Below, piece by piece: positions 40,262 to 50,806 of a DNA stretch of 64,000 nt. This DNA is from Candidatus Latescibacterota bacterium. GTDB lineage: Bacteria; JAAXHH01. Within the stretch, counting starts at the first letter, position 1, and the number at the start of each line of letters is the position of its first letter. Where the stretch lies: contig JAJEHX010000042.1 in the NCBI GenBank assembly GCA_022823465.1, forward strand, positions 192,289-256,288, read 5' to 3'. The notes beneath the pieces are model-generated. The model did not search any database and had not been told where the DNA came from. It worked only from the letters and a program-made list of their open reading frames with translations. A program made the position numbers and the translations under genes.

Positions 40262-40477
40262 ATGGAAACCACGAATGTTATAAGCAATGTGGTCGTAATC
40301 GGTATCCTGCTGTTTGTCTGGCGCAGTCTCGATACCCGGATATCTCAACTCTCCGAGCGGGTGTCGCAGATTGAAGAACGGATTGCGCTCCTGGGCGAGC
40401 GTGTATCCCGGATAGAAGGCCTGCTTGGGGCCTTCGCCCGGATCAGCAATCCCTTTGAAACGGAAAAGAAAACCTGA
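40262..40477 (+). CDS. small single-helix membrane protein with coiled coil
   Basis: A 71-residue protein: an N-terminal transmembrane helix (VISNVVVIGILLFVW, about 7-21) followed by a heptad-patterned coiled coil (ISQLSERVSQIEERI, LLGERVSRIEGLL). The ATG at 40262 is preferred because AGGGG lies six bases upstream; 40256 is also possible. It starts 24 bases after the ABC ATPase. No function is recognised. It has the same architecture as the next gene. Confidence 0.7.
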   Translation: METTNVISNVVVIGILLFVWRSLDTRISQLSERVSQIEERIALLGERVSRIEGLLGAFARISNPFETEKKT

Positions 40478-40547
40478 TTGGAGGAGACGCATACCAGCAT
40501 TCTCGACGATATCCACGACCAAACTTTGAAACCAGGAAAGGAGCATC

Positions 40548-40811
40548 ATGGAAAACGCGCAACTCTGGCTTCAGCCCCTGATCCTGCTGACCGCCTTCAT
40601 CTTTTTCTGGCGCGAGGCGAAGGCGAGCCGACGGGAGCTAAAAGAAGATATCAGGGAAGAACTCGACAAGATCGACGCGAGATTCAACCGGTTCGAGGAC
40701 AAAATCGATACCCGGTTCGAACGCCTCGAAGACAGAATCCGAGAAGACATGGATAAGATTGATTCCCGCTTCGATCGCCTCGAACGTGCACTGCCCGAAC
40801 ACGAGAAATAG
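40548..40811 (+). CDS. small single-helix membrane protein with coiled-coil repeats
   Basis: An 87-residue protein with a transmembrane helix (LWLQPLILLTAFIFFW, about 6-21) and a coiled coil of near-repeats (DKIDARFNRFEDKID, TRFERLEDRIREDMD, KIDSRFDRLERAL). GAAAGGAG lies six bases before the ATG. It is followed seven bases later by comEC. It may oligomerise in the membrane. It has no recognised family beyond DUF1640- or XhlA-like coiled-coil membrane proteins. Confidence 0.72.
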   Translation: MENAQLWLQPLILLTAFIFFWREAKASRRELKEDIREELDKIDARFNRFEDKIDTRFERLEDRIREDMDKIDSRFDRLERALPEHEK

Positions 40812-40818
40812 CCCCACT

Positions 40819-43359
40819 ATGCAACGCCCGGCCCTGTTCATCGCCGTATGCTTCGTTACCGGTATCCTGCTGGGCTACCGCGTCGCTGTTTCTCCGATCC
40901 TCTTCGCGCTGTGTACCATGGCGGTGATTGCGGCGGGTTATGCGCTCTACCGAACCCGTGGGAACGATTCTTTAGCCCTCCGTTTCTGCATGGCCCTGTG
41001 CCTCGTTTTCGCGGGTGCCTTCTGGTACGCCGTGCAGATGCGGGTCGTGCCGTCAAACGATATCCGGAGATTCTGCGACCAGCGGCAACGTCACACGCTG
41101 TCCGCCACGATCGTCCGTACTCCAGAGGTGAGAGACCGGTACACCGTGGTCACCGTGGACGCGGATTCCATCTCGCTGGGAGATCGCGAACGAATGCCGG
41201 AGGGATCGGGTAGCATGGCGCCTGCCGCCGGGCGGATGAAGCCTGTTACCGGACGACTGCAGGTACGCCTGAACAGCGGCATCGAAGCCGGCGGATACGG
41301 CGACCAGGTCCTCGTTTCCGGACGCCTGCGCAGTCCGCAACCCGCCCGCAACCCGGGTGGATTCGACGCGCGAACCTACTACGGGAGCAGGGGAGTCTAC
41401 GCGCTGATGAGCGTGCGCGACGCGGCAGGCTATCGCGTGACGCTTCGCAACCGGTCGATCTCCTGGCAGACTGTCGTCATCGATCCGCTACGCGAGAGCA
41501 TCGATGAGTCTATCGACCGGACCATGCGGGGCGATTCCGCCGCCCTGCTCAAGGGCATCCTCCTGGGCGAGAGGCGGCAGTTGCCCGAGGATCTGATCGA
41601 CACCTTCAGGACGATCGGCCTGGCCCATATCCTGGCCGTATCCGGCCTGCACGTCGGCCTGATCACGCTGGTGGTCTATACGCTGCTGTTCGTCCTGAGA
41701 CTGCCGCGGAATCTCGTCGTCGCCGGCACGCTGGGCGTCCTTGTCCTCTACGCCTTCATCACCAACCTAACGCCGTCGGTCATCCGGGCCACGATCATGG
41801 CGGCGCTTTTCCTGGTGGGCCGGCAGATGGACCGGCAGACCGACACCGTCAACATCCTGGCCGTGGCGGCCATCGTCATACTCCTGATCTGGCCCTCGGC
41901 GCTCTTCGACCTGAGCTTCCAGCTCTCCTTCCTCGCGACCTACGCCATTATCACGGGTTATCCCAGAGTGAAGGACCTGCTGCCGGAACGGTTCTCCCGG
42001 TCGGAGAGGTGGTGGGCGCGCTGGCTCCGGGACGGGTTGCTGGTCTCAGTAGCGGCGCAACTGGGCACGCTGCCCGTGGTCGCCGGCACGTTCTACCAGG
42101 TTTCCTGGATGTCGGCCGTCGCGAATCTCTTCATCGGACCGCTGGTCTTTCTGAATACGACCTTCGGCGTCCTCACGGTACTGACCGGTCCCCTGGCCAT
42201 TGAAATAGCCCGCCTGTTCAGCGCCGTAAACGCCCTGGTCCTGTACGGCATGATCCATCTCTCGAGGACTTTTTCCAGCGTGCCCTCCGCGCTGTTGCAG
42301 GTCCCGGCGCCTTCCGGCCTTTTCTTCCTGTCCTTCTATGCCGCGGGCCTGCTTCTACTATGGAATCCGGACGGCCCCCGGTGGCGAAGAACGCGGCTGG
42401 GCCTGGTCGCCTTTTCCGTCCTGGTTTTCTGCTATGGCCTCCTGCCCGAACGGGCGCTTGAGATCACCGTCCTCGACGTGGGGCAGGGCGATGCCATCTT
42501 CATCGCCTGTCCCAACGGGCGGACCCTGCTGGTCGACGGCGGCCCCCGCTCGCCCGCCTACGACGCCGGGGCCCGCGTCATCATACCCTTCCTGCGCGCG
42601 AAGGGACATCGCCGCGTGGATACGATCATCGTAACCCATCCGCACCTGGACCATTACGGCGGGCTTTCGGCCGTGGTGGAGTCCGTAGACGTGGGCGAGA
42701 TCGTTTCAAGCGGCGTAACGTCGGAGTCCGGTTCCTACCACACCTGGCGCGAAACCGTCGAGCGGCACGGCATCCCCTACCGCGCGGTCGTGAAGGGCGA
42801 TACCCTGGTGGCGCTGGGCGACGTGCGCGGCGTTTTCCTCCATCCCGATCCCTTCTTCGTATCCGGCGCGTCGAAGGCCCACGCCAACGACGTATCCGTG
42901 GTACTGCGCCTGTCCTATGGCGAATTCAGCATGCTGCTGACCGGCGACATCGAGGAGAAGGCCGAGTACGCGGTGGTCCGCATGGCTCGCGCGCCAGCCG
43001 CGCTGCGGAGCACGGTGCTCAAATCGCCCCATCACGGCAGCATCACGTCGAGCGGAACCGCCTTCCTGAACGCCGTCGACCCCGAGGCCGTGGCCGTTTC
43101 TGCCGGCCTGAACAACGCCTTTCGCCACCCCTCGCCTCAGGTCCTCGAGCGATACAGGCGGCGGGGAGCGGCAGTGTACCGGACGGACCTGGGCGGCGCC
43201 GTCATCATCCGCAGCGACGGACAGTCCTGGGAGTTGGAATACTTCGCACCGCCCGAACCCCTCGGCCCTTCGCCCGGCCAGGTATTGGAAGGGTTTCTCT
43301 TGACAGGTAAATCCGAGTTGCCTATATTCCGGCAATACACCATAAGTCATTATCAATAA
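40819..43359 (+). CDS. comEC: ComEC/Rec2 DNA-uptake channel protein
   Basis: An 846-residue inner-membrane protein: N-terminal helices and an OB-like region (about 60-190), a Competence domain with many helices (LLKGILLGERRQLP, LAVSGLHVGLITLVVY), and a C-terminal metallo-beta-lactamase domain (LDVGQGDAIFIACPNG, HPHLDHYGG, LTGDIEEKAEY, KSPHHGSITSSG). It transports a single DNA strand during natural transformation and may degrade the other. The ATG at 40819 opens the first helix. Complete, so competence or DNA scavenging is plausible, although other com genes are not in the window. Confidence 0.93.
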   Translation: MQRPALFIAVCFVTGILLGYRVAVSPILFALCTMAVIAAGYALYRTRGNDSLALRFCMALCLVFAGAFWYAVQMRVVPSNDIRRFCDQRQRHTLSATIVRTPEVRDRYTVVTVDADSISLGDRERMPEGSGSMAPAAGRMKPVTGRLQVRLNSGIEAGGYGDQVLVSGRLRSPQPARNPGGFDARTYYGSRGVYALMSVRDAAGYRVTLRNRSISWQTVVIDPLRESIDESIDRTMRGDSAALLKGILLGERRQLPEDLIDTFRTIGLAHILAVSGLHVGLITLVVYTLLFVLRLPRNLVVAGTLGVLVLYAFITNLTPSVIRATIMAALFLVGRQMDRQTDTVNILAVAAIVILLIWPSALFDLSFQLSFLATYAIITGYPRVKDLLPERFSRSERWWARWLRDGLLVSVAAQLGTLPVVAGTFYQVSWMSAVANLFIGPLVFLNTTFGVLTVLTGPLAIEIARLFSAVNALVLYGMIHLSRTFSSVPSALLQVPAPSGLFFLSFYAAGLLLLWNPDGPRWRRTRLGLVAFSVLVFCYGLLPERALEITVLDVGQGDAIFIACPNGRTLLVDGGPRSPAYDAGARVIIPFLRAKGHRRVDTIIVTHPHLDHYGGLSAVVESVDVGEIVSSGVTSESGSYHTWRETVERHGIPYRAVVKGDTLVALGDVRGVFLHPDPFFVSGASKAHANDVSVVLRLSYGEFSMLLTGDIEEKAEYAVVRMARAPAALRSTVLKSPHHGSITSSGTAFLNAVDPEAVAVSAGLNNAFRHPSPQVLERYRRRGAAVYRTDLGGAVIIRSDGQSWELEYFAPPEPLGPSPGQVLEGFLLTGKSELPIFRQYTISHYQ

Positions 43360-43392
43360 TAAGTTTATCCTCGTATTCCTATCCGGCATGTC

Positions 43393-46113
43393 ATGATCCG
43401 AGCCGCCCGTTTACTCCTTGTTGCATTCCTGCTCACAACAATGATCATCCGTCCCGATGCGCGGGCCCAGGATGACGACGCGTTAGAAAAAGCCTGGGAA
43501 GAAGGACGCGCGGCGCGCCAGCGCTACCTGGACCGGATCGACGAGCTCCGAACGGCAGTTTCCAGGCATAAGACCCGCCCCTTCAAGGCCCTGGGCGGCT
43601 ACGAAGCGGAGACGCTGCAAAGAGAGCGGATCCTGGCGCTGGCCGGGTTGCATGCCGTGGTCGGCCAGTATGACCAGGCCGTCGATCTCATGCGTGACGA
43701 GGTACGTAGCACGGAATCGACGCAGGGCCTCGATACGGACCGGGCGAACCGGGCAGGCCGGGTGGACCGGGCGGGCCAAACGGACCGGGAACTGCTGGCC
43801 AGGCTGTACCTGCTTCAGGGGCGATACCGGGAGGCGGAAGAAGTGCTGGACGCCGCCCGGTTTCCGCGGGGCAGGCCGCCCATGGCCACCATTCGGCTTG
43901 CGGAAGTGTATTTCACGACGGGCCGGACCCCGGAGGGCCTTGAACTGTGCCGCGGCGTCCTGGCGGGCAGCAGAACGGATGGTCCGCCGTACGCACCGGA
44001 CCTGATGGCCGCGGGACTCGCCACGATGTACCTGGAGCTGTTTCACGAGGCCAACACCTTTCTGAACGCGGCGACCCGTGTCGACAGCGAATATATCGAT
44101 GCCTACGTGACATGGGGGCGCCTCTTCCTCGACAAGCACAACCGCGCGGAGGCGGTGGCCGTCTTCGAGGACGCGCTGAAAATCGACCCCGACTATCCGC
44201 CGGCGCTGATCGGCCTGGCGGAGGCGCTGGCGGAGAAACAACCGGGACAGGCGGAGGCCGCGGCGCGTAAGGCCCTCGCCATCAACCCCGGATTGACGGC
44301 GGGACGCCATTTCCTGGCGGGTCTCCACATGACGGACGAAGCCTATGATGATGCGATCGACCAGTTGGCCGGGGCCCTGGAGATCAACCCGGAATCACCG
44401 AAGACCCACGCCCTGCTGGCCGCCGCCTACCACGCACAGGGACGCCAGGCTGAATACGAAGCGGCCCGGAAGCGCGTTCTCGGCATCAATCCTTCCTACG
44501 GCCGGCTTTACGAGGTCATCGCCGACCTGCTTACGAGGCGCTACAGGTTCCGGGAGGCCGTGGAGATGGGCCGCAGGGCGATCGAAACCGACCCCGCCCT
44601 CTGGTCGGCCCATGCGGGGCTGGGGATCAATCTGACCCGCGTCGGCGAGGTGGAGGAGGGCCGGCGGATGCTGGAACGGGCCTTCGACAAGGATCCCTTC
44701 AACACCCGGACCTACAATACCCTGGAACTGCTCGATTCCTTTGCTGCCTTCGAGACCCGGACCAGCGATCGTTTTACGCTGAAACTCCACCGGGACGAGG
44801 ACGCCGTATACGGACAAATGGCCCTGGATTTGCTGGAAGAAGCCCACCGGACGATCGCGCCGCGCTACGGTTTCGTGCCGGATGAGCCGGTGCTCGTCGA
44901 GATCCTGCCCGACAACGACGATTTCATGGTGCGTATCGCCGGCGTGCCGGGAACCGGCGGCCTACTCGGGGTCTGTTTCGGAGAGGTGGTGGTGGCGAAT
45001 TCGCCTCGTGCCCGGCCAAAGGGGACGTTCAACTGGGGGCAGACCCTCTGGCACGAATACGTCCACGTCATCCACCTTCAGTTGACTCGGAACCGCATCC
45101 CCCGCTGGCTGGCGGAGGGCATCGCCGTCTACGAGACCCGTCTCGCCCGCCCTGAATGGGACATGGACCTGGCGGCGGAATTCGCGGATGCGGCAGCCCA
45201 GGGCAAATTGCTGGCAGTGAGCGACCTGAACCGCGGATTCACCCGGCCGAAATCGCGGGGGCAGGTCGTCCTTTCCTACTACCAGGCCTCGATCGTAGTC
45301 GAATACATCGTGGAGACCCACGGATTCGAGGCGGTCCGGCGCATGCTGGATCTGTACGACGAGAATCGAGCCACCGCTGAAGTCGTCCGCGCCGCGCTGG
45401 GCATGTCCATGGACGGCCTCGACCGGGCGTTCGCGGACTATGCCGATAAGCGGAGCGCCGGTCTCCGGCGCGTCCTCCGATTCAAACCGCCGCGGGACGA
45501 GCAACTGACCGTTGCTGAACTGGACGCGATGAGCGCCAGCCACCCGCAGAGTTTCTACGCCCACCTGATGCTGGGCCAGGCGTTGCACGCAGAGAAACGG
45601 TACGAAGAAGCCATCGCGCCGCTTGAACGCGCAAGGGCCCTCTACGGACATTACACCCATCCCGGCAATCCCCACGAATTGCTGGCGGAAATTTATCTCG
45701 CGCAAGAGAACGCGGATGCCGCCATGGAGGCCCTCGAGGCGCTCACGGCCGTCGACGAGGACGACATCGCGTCCTGCAAGACGCTGGCCGGGCTCTATGC
45801 CCGGGCAGGCCGGCGCGGGGACGCGCTCCGTATTCTCGGCCGCGCCGTCATGATCGATCCCTTCGACGGCGAGATCCGTAAAATGCGCGGCGGCGTGTAT
45901 GAACGGGATGGAAGGGCGGACCTCGCCGTGCCGGAGTACGAGGCCGCGCTGGCGCTAGAGACCACCGACCGGGTCCAGGCGCAGTACGACCTGGCCCGCG
46001 CGTACCTGGCGGCGGGACGGAAGGCAGATGCCAGAAGGGCCGCGCTGAAGGCCCTGGAGATCGCGCCCGGCTTCGAAGCCGCCCAGGAGGTGCTTCTTCA
46101 GTCGCTGGAATGA
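43393..46113 (+). CDS. secreted TPR protein with a gluzincin (HEYVH) peptidase domain
   Basis: A 906-residue exported protein: signal peptide (about 5-26, ending ARAQDD), N-terminal TPRs (about 70-440), a gluzincin-like domain with HEYVHVIH at about 554-561 and the downstream Glu in GIAVYETR, and a second TPR set (about 690-905). Peptidase-MA-like proteins of this kind are found in several diderm phyla and remain uncharacterised. Residues about 113-135 come from seven imperfect 9-bp repeats (43732-43794). It is 33 bases after comEC, on the same strand. Confidence 0.78.
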   Translation: MIRAARLLLVAFLLTTMIIRPDARAQDDDALEKAWEEGRAARQRYLDRIDELRTAVSRHKTRPFKALGGYEAETLQRERILALAGLHAVVGQYDQAVDLMRDEVRSTESTQGLDTDRANRAGRVDRAGQTDRELLARLYLLQGRYREAEEVLDAARFPRGRPPMATIRLAEVYFTTGRTPEGLELCRGVLAGSRTDGPPYAPDLMAAGLATMYLELFHEANTFLNAATRVDSEYIDAYVTWGRLFLDKHNRAEAVAVFEDALKIDPDYPPALIGLAEALAEKQPGQAEAAARKALAINPGLTAGRHFLAGLHMTDEAYDDAIDQLAGALEINPESPKTHALLAAAYHAQGRQAEYEAARKRVLGINPSYGRLYEVIADLLTRRYRFREAVEMGRRAIETDPALWSAHAGLGINLTRVGEVEEGRRMLERAFDKDPFNTRTYNTLELLDSFAAFETRTSDRFTLKLHRDEDAVYGQMALDLLEEAHRTIAPRYGFVPDEPVLVEILPDNDDFMVRIAGVPGTGGLLGVCFGEVVVANSPRARPKGTFNWGQTLWHEYVHVIHLQLTRNRIPRWLAEGIAVYETRLARPEWDMDLAAEFADAAAQGKLLAVSDLNRGFTRPKSRGQVVLSYYQASIVVEYIVETHGFEAVRRMLDLYDENRATAEVVRAALGMSMDGLDRAFADYADKRSAGLRRVLRFKPPRDEQLTVAELDAMSASHPQSFYAHLMLGQALHAEKRYEEAIAPLERARALYGHYTHPGNPHELLAEIYLAQENADAAMEALEALTAVDEDDIASCKTLAGLYARAGRRGDALRILGRAVMIDPFDGEIRKMRGGVYERDGRADLAVPEYEAALALETTDRVQAQYDLARAYLAAGRKADARRAALKALEIAPGFEAAQEVLLQSLE
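43732..43794. repeat. in-frame 9-bp repeats in the TPR-gluzincin gene
   Basis: Seven imperfect nonamers (GATACGGAC, CGGGCGAAC, CGGGCAGGC, CGGGTGGAC, CGGGCGGGC, CAAACGGAC, CGGGAACTG) encode a TDRANRAGRVDRAGQTDRE-type linker between TPRs. Confidence 0.7.
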
Positions 46114-46160
46114 ATGTCCCGCCGGCACCCGCCGCGTACCCTGAAGGCCCGGTTTTAACA

Positions 46161-46189
46161 TTGCAGTGCGGCCTCTCCGCGTATATATT
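46161..46189 (+). promoter_or_regulatory. possible promoter of carB
   Basis: TTGCAG at 46161 with TATATT at 46184, spacing 17 bases, in the 159-base gap before carB. Moderate match to the sigma-70 consensus. Confidence 0.4.
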
Positions 46190-46241
46190 CAAGCGATTTG
46201 CCTGGACCTTTATGCAGACCTGCTCAAGTATGAGATTTCAG

Positions 46242-46256
46242 GGCCGCGAAGCGGCC
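46242..46256 (+). other. stable hairpin just upstream of the carB start
   Basis: GGCCGC-GAA-GCGGCC: a perfect six-pair stem with a three-base loop, ending 16 bases before the TTG start codon and close to the GAGG ribosome-binding site. It could limit ribosome access; no anti-hairpin or T-tract is visible. Confidence 0.45.
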
Positions 46257-46272
46257 GCCCGCGAGGATAATC

Positions 46273-49200
46273 TTGCCGAAACGCACCGACATTGAATCCA
46301 TTCTGATCATCGGATCCGGACCGATCGTAATCGGGCAGGCCTGCGAATTCGACTACTCCGGCACCCAGGCGTGCAGGGCGCTCAGGGAAGAGGGTTACCG
46401 GGTCGTGCTGATCAACAGCAATCCGGCCACGATCATGACGGACCCGGACATGGCGGACCGGACCTACGTCGAGCCCATCACCGCGGAATACGTGGAGAAG
46501 ATCATCCGGCGCGAGCGGCCCGACGTGCTGCTGCCCACGCTCGGCGGGCAGACCGCCCTGAACGTCGCAGTCGAACTCGCCGAATCAGGTACGCTGGACC
46601 GCTACGGGGTCGAACTCATCGGCGCCAAGCTCGAAGCCATCAAGATGGCGGAGGACCGGGAACTGTTCCAGGAGGCCATGGGGCGCATCGGCCTGGAGGT
46701 CCCCCGGGGCGGCTTCGCGCGGACCGTCGAAGAGGCCTGGGAACTGGTAAAGGACACGGGGTTCCCCGCCATCATCCGTCCGGCCTTCACCCTGGGCGGC
46801 GCGGGCGGGAGCATTGCCCGCAGCGAATCGGAATACGCCGAGGCCGTCGAATGGGGCCTGTCCACCAGTCCCATCACCGAGGTGCTGATCGAGAAGTCGG
46901 TCATCGGATGGAAGGAATACGAACTCGAGGTGATGCGGGACCTGGCCGACAACGTGGTGATCATCTGCTCCATCGAAAACTTCGACCCCATGGGCGTGCA
47001 CACGGGCGACAGCATCACGGTGGCGCCGGCCCAGACCCTCACGGACAAGGAGTACCAGGCGCTCCGGGACGCCTCGATCAAGGTGATCCGGGAAATCGGC
47101 GTGGAGACGGGCGGATCGAACATCCAGTTCGCCGTCAGTCCCGAAAACGGCCGCATTCTGGCCATCGAGATGAACCCCCGGGTATCGCGCAGTTCCGCCC
47201 TGGCTTCCAAGGCCACGGGCTTCCCCATCGCCAAGATCGCCGCGAAACTGGCCGTCGGATATACACTGGACGAAATACCCAACGACATTACCCGCGAAAC
47301 ACCCGCTTCCTTCGAGCCCACCATCGACTACGTGGTGGTGAAGATCCCGCGGTGGGCCTTCGAGAAATTCCCCAACGCCGATACGCAGCTTGGCACGCAG
47401 ATGAAGTCGGTGGGCGAGACCATGGCCATCGGCAGGACGTTCAAGGAAGCGGTCCAGAAAGGGTTGCGGGGCCTGGAAATCGACCGCCACGGCCTCGGCG
47501 GCGACGGCAAGGAAGCAGTCGACGCCGGCGCGCTGACGGGCGAACAGGTGGACGGCGCGCTGAACGACCTCAGGGAGCAGATGACCCGACCCACGGCGGA
47601 CCGCATCTTCCAGATCAAGATCGCCCTCCAGCTCGGCATGTCCATCGAAGAGATCTATGCCTTGACCGGTGTCGATCCCTGGTTTCTCCACAACCTGCGG
47701 GACATCGTCGAACTCGAGGGCGAAATCGGGGCGCACCGGAACGGATCCATGCCCCGGAACCTGATGCACAAGGCCAAGCAGGCCGGGTTTTCCGACGTGC
47801 AGATCGCCCACCTGACCGGCAGCGACGAACGGTCCGTCCGGGACCGTCGCATGGAGGCGAGCCTGGGCGCGGTATTCAAGACCGTGGACACCTGCGCAGC
47901 CGAGTTCGAGGCCATGACGCCCTATTACTATTCGACCTACGAGACCGAGAACGAGACCCGGCCCAAGACGCGGGAGACGATCATGATCCTGGGCGGCGGT
48001 CCGAATCGCATCGGGCAGGGGATCGAATTCGACTACTGCTGCGTGCAGGCGGTCATGGCGCTGAAGGAGGACGGGTACGAAACCATCATGGTCAACAGCA
48101 ATCCGGAGACCGTGAGCACGGATTACGACATCTCGGACCGGCTGTTCTTCGAGCCCCTCACCTTCGAAGACGTGATGAACGTCATCGAGAGAGAAAAACC
48201 GGACGGCGTAATCGTCCAGTTCGGCGGCCAGACGCCCCTCAAGCTGGCGCTGCCGCTCGAACGCGCGGGCGTGCCCATCATCGGCACCTCGCCGGACAGC
48301 ATCGACCTGGCCGAGGACCGCAAGCGGTTCGGCGCCCTGACGACGGCCCTGGGCATCCCCCACCCGCCCCACGGGACGGTCTTCTCCTTCGAAGAGGCCC
48401 TGGTGGTGGCGAGCGAGATCGGATACCCCGTGCTCGTGCGGCCTTCCTACGTCCTCGGCGGCCGCAACATGGCCCTGGTCTACGACGACGATTCCCTCAA
48501 GACCTACATGCGGACCGCCGTCCACGTGTCCCCCGAGCATCCCATACTCATCGACAAGTTCCTCGAGGACGCCTTCGAATACGACGTGGACGCCATCTCC
48601 GACGGGACGGACGTCGTCGTGGGCGGGATCATGGAGCACATCGAGGAGGCGGGGATTCATTCCGGAGACAGCGCCTGCGTGCTGCCGCCCTACATGGTCA
48701 AGCCGATGCATATCGACACGATGAGATCTTATATCCACGCGCTGGCCCGGAGCCTCAATGTCGTCGGCCTGATCAACGCGCAATTCGCCATCAAGAACGA
48801 CGTCGTCTACGTGCTGGAAGTCAATCCGCGTGCCTCGCGGACGATTCCCTTCGTTTCCAAGGCCATCGGCGTACCGCTGGCCCAGCTCGCGGCGCGGGTC
48901 ATGGCCGGGAAGACCCTCCGCGAGCTCGGTTTCACCGAGGAGATCATCCCGCCCTACGCCTCGGTGAAAGAGGTGGTGCTGCCCTTCGTGAAATTCGCCG
49001 GTTCGGACAGCCTGCTCGGGCCTGAAATGAAGTCTACCGGAGAAGTCATGGGCATATACGAAGAGCCGGGCATCGCCTTCGCCAAGGGGCAGAGCGCGGC
49101 GGGCGGCTCCCTGCCCCTCTCGGGCACCGTCCTGGTCAGCGTCAACGCCTTCGACCACGATAACGTGATCGATATCGCCCGCGAACTCGCCGGCATGGGT

Positions 49201-49542
49201 TTCACGATCATGGCGACGAGCGGTACCGGCCAGACCCTTGAGGAAGCCGGCCTGACGGTCATCCAGGTCAACAAGGTCTGGGAGGGCGAACCGCATATCG
49301 TGGACCACATCCGCCGGAACGACATCCAGCTCATCATCAACACGCCCCTGGGCAAGAGCGCGCGGGACGACGACTACATGATCCGCCGCGCCGCCATCGA
49401 GCAGAACATCCCGTGCATCACCACGCTCTCGGCGGCCTGGTCCGCGGTCAAGGCCATCCAGGCGCTCAAAAACGAAGGCAGCGAAATATCCGTGAAGAGC
49501 CTGCAGGAATGGCACGAAACGCTGAGAGAAGCGAGGGTCTAA
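46273..49542 (+). CDS. carB: carbamoyl-phosphate synthase large subunit
   Basis: A 1,089-residue synthetase making carbamoyl phosphate for arginine and pyrimidines. Two homologous ATP-grasp halves are clear: carboxyphosphate half ([34 protein letters not shown]) and carbamoyl-phosphate half ([33 protein letters not shown]). The allosteric MGS-like domain is at the C-terminus. Start is TTG at 46273 with GAGGATAATC upstream. It is two bases from argJ, tying it to arginine synthesis. carA is not in the window. Confidence 0.97.
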   Translation: MPKRTDIESILIIGSGPIVIGQACEFDYSGTQACRALREEGYRVVLINSNPATIMTDPDMADRTYVEPITAEYVEKIIRRERPDVLLPTLGGQTALNVAVELAESGTLDRYGVELIGAKLEAIKMAEDRELFQEAMGRIGLEVPRGGFARTVEEAWELVKDTGFPAIIRPAFTLGGAGGSIARSESEYAEAVEWGLSTSPITEVLIEKSVIGWKEYELEVMRDLADNVVIICSIENFDPMGVHTGDSITVAPAQTLTDKEYQALRDASIKVIREIGVETGGSNIQFAVSPENGRILAIEMNPRVSRSSALASKATGFPIAKIAAKLAVGYTLDEIPNDITRETPASFEPTIDYVVVKIPRWAFEKFPNADTQLGTQMKSVGETMAIGRTFKEAVQKGLRGLEIDRHGLGGDGKEAVDAGALTGEQVDGALNDLREQMTRPTADRIFQIKIALQLGMSIEEIYALTGVDPWFLHNLRDIVELEGEIGAHRNGSMPRNLMHKAKQAGFSDVQIAHLTGSDERSVRDRRMEASLGAVFKTVDTCAAEFEAMTPYYYSTYETENETRPKTRETIMILGGGPNRIGQGIEFDYCCVQAVMALKEDGYETIMVNSNPETVSTDYDISDRLFFEPLTFEDVMNVIEREKPDGVIVQFGGQTPLKLALPLERAGVPIIGTSPDSIDLAEDRKRFGALTTALGIPHPPHGTVFSFEEALVVASEIGYPVLVRPSYVLGGRNMALVYDDDSLKTYMRTAVHVSPEHPILIDKFLEDAFEYDVDAISDGTDVVVGGIMEHIEEAGIHSGDSACVLPPYMVKPMHIDTMRSYIHALARSLNVVGLINAQFAIKNDVVYVLEVNPRASRTIPFVSKAIGVPLAQLAARVMAGKTLRELGFTEEIIPPYASVKEVVLPFVKFAGSDSLLGPEMKSTGEVMGIYEEPGIAFAKGQSAAGGSLPLSGTVLVSVNAFDHDNVIDIARELAGMGFTIMATSGTGQTLEEAGLTVIQVNKVWEGEPHIVDHIRRNDIQLIINTPLGKSARDDDYMIRRAAIEQNIPCITTLSAAWSAVKAIQALKNEGSEISVKSLQEWHETLREARV

Positions 49543-49544
49543 CC

Positions 49545-50756
49545 ATGCAAACGGTAGATGGGGGCGTGCTGGCCCCGAAGGGATTCACGGCCAACACGGC
49601 AAGCTGCGGCATCAACAGTCCGAAGGGCAGTCGCAAGGACCTGGTGGTGATTGACGCGGGCGGAACCGCCTCCGCGGCCGGGGTGTTCACCACCAACCGG
49701 GTACAGGCCGCGCCGGTGATCCTCTCCAGAGACCATCTGCAGACCGGCATGGCGCGGGCCGTGGTGGTCAACAGCGGCAACGCCAACGCGTGCAACGGGG
49801 AAGCCGGCATGAAGGACGCCCGGGAGATGGCCGCCCTGGTCGCCGGGGGGCTTGACGTACCCGCGGGCGAGATCCTGGTCGCGTCCACCGGGGTCATCGG
49901 CCGTCCCCTGCCCATGGACGTGATCCGCGACGGCATCCGGGAAGCGCTGGGACGGCGCAACGGAGGGTCCGATCACGACGCCGCCGAATCGATCATGACG
50001 ACCGACACGGTGGCCAAGACCTGCGCGGTGCGGTGCGACCTGGACGGCAAGTCCGCGGTGGTCGGCGGGATCGCCAAGGGCGCGGGCATGATCTGCCCGA
50101 ACATGGCCACGATGATCGGGGTGGTCACGACGGACGCCGCCATCGCGCCGGGGGCCCTCCAGGCGGCCCTGCGCCGGGCCATCGGCAAATCCTTCAATTG
50201 CATCACCGTCGACGGCGACATGAGCACGAACGACACGGTGTTCGTCCTGGCCAACGGCGCCGCGGGAAACCCGGAGATCACGCAACCCGCCGGGGACGCC
50301 TACGAACGCTTCGCCGACGCGCTGGAACTCGTCTGCACCGACCTGGCGAAGAAGATCGCCCGGGACGGCGAGGGCGCGACGAAACTCGTGGAGATACGCG
50401 TCCGGGGCGCCCGGTCGGACGAAGACGCCCGGACGATCGGCATGAGCGTGGCGAATTCCGCCCTCGTGAAGACCGCCATCTACGGCCACGATCCCAACTG
50501 GGGCCGGATCCTCTGCGCCGTAGGGTACGCCGACGCCGAATCGGACCCGGACGCCATCGACCTCTTCCTGTGCGGACATCAACTGACCCGGGACGGCCGC
50601 GGCCTGCCCCTCGACGAACCGGCCATGCGGGAGGCGCTCTCCGCCAGTGAAATCCCCGTCGACATCGACCTCAAGCTCGGAGACGGCACGGCGACGGTGT
50701 GGACCTGCGACATGTCCCACGAATACGTTACCGTAAACGCGGAATACACCACCTGA
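49545..50756 (+). CDS. argJ: glutamate N-acetyltransferase/amino-acid acetyltransferase
   Basis: A 403-residue ArgJ that transfers the acetyl group from N-acetylornithine to glutamate and may also use acetyl-CoA. The self-cleavage site is visible in KGAGMICPNMATMIGVVTTD (ATM-I, with the Thr nucleophile after cleavage), along with VVVNSGNANACNGEAG and the C-terminal GRGLPLDEPA region. The ATG at 49545 follows the carB stop by two bases. Whether it is mono- or bifunctional cannot be read from sequence alone. Confidence 0.95.
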   Translation: MQTVDGGVLAPKGFTANTASCGINSPKGSRKDLVVIDAGGTASAAGVFTTNRVQAAPVILSRDHLQTGMARAVVVNSGNANACNGEAGMKDAREMAALVAGGLDVPAGEILVASTGVIGRPLPMDVIRDGIREALGRRNGGSDHDAAESIMTTDTVAKTCAVRCDLDGKSAVVGGIAKGAGMICPNMATMIGVVTTDAAIAPGALQAALRRAIGKSFNCITVDGDMSTNDTVFVLANGAAGNPEITQPAGDAYERFADALELVCTDLAKKIARDGEGATKLVEIRVRGARSDEDARTIGMSVANSALVKTAIYGHDPNWGRILCAVGYADAESDPDAIDLFLCGHQLTRDGRGLPLDEPAMREALSASEIPVDIDLKLGDGTATVWTCDMSHEYVTVNAEYTT

Positions 50757-50806
50757 AACACGTGCGTTTCTACTCGAAACACGTACGATGCCACGGACGA
50801 CGACCC

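Noticed and set aside
46585..49515. 976-codon open frame antisense to carB
   Set aside because: High third-position GC keeps antisense frames open; carB on the other strand is complete and conserved, and the antisense product is Arg/Gly/His-rich without domains.
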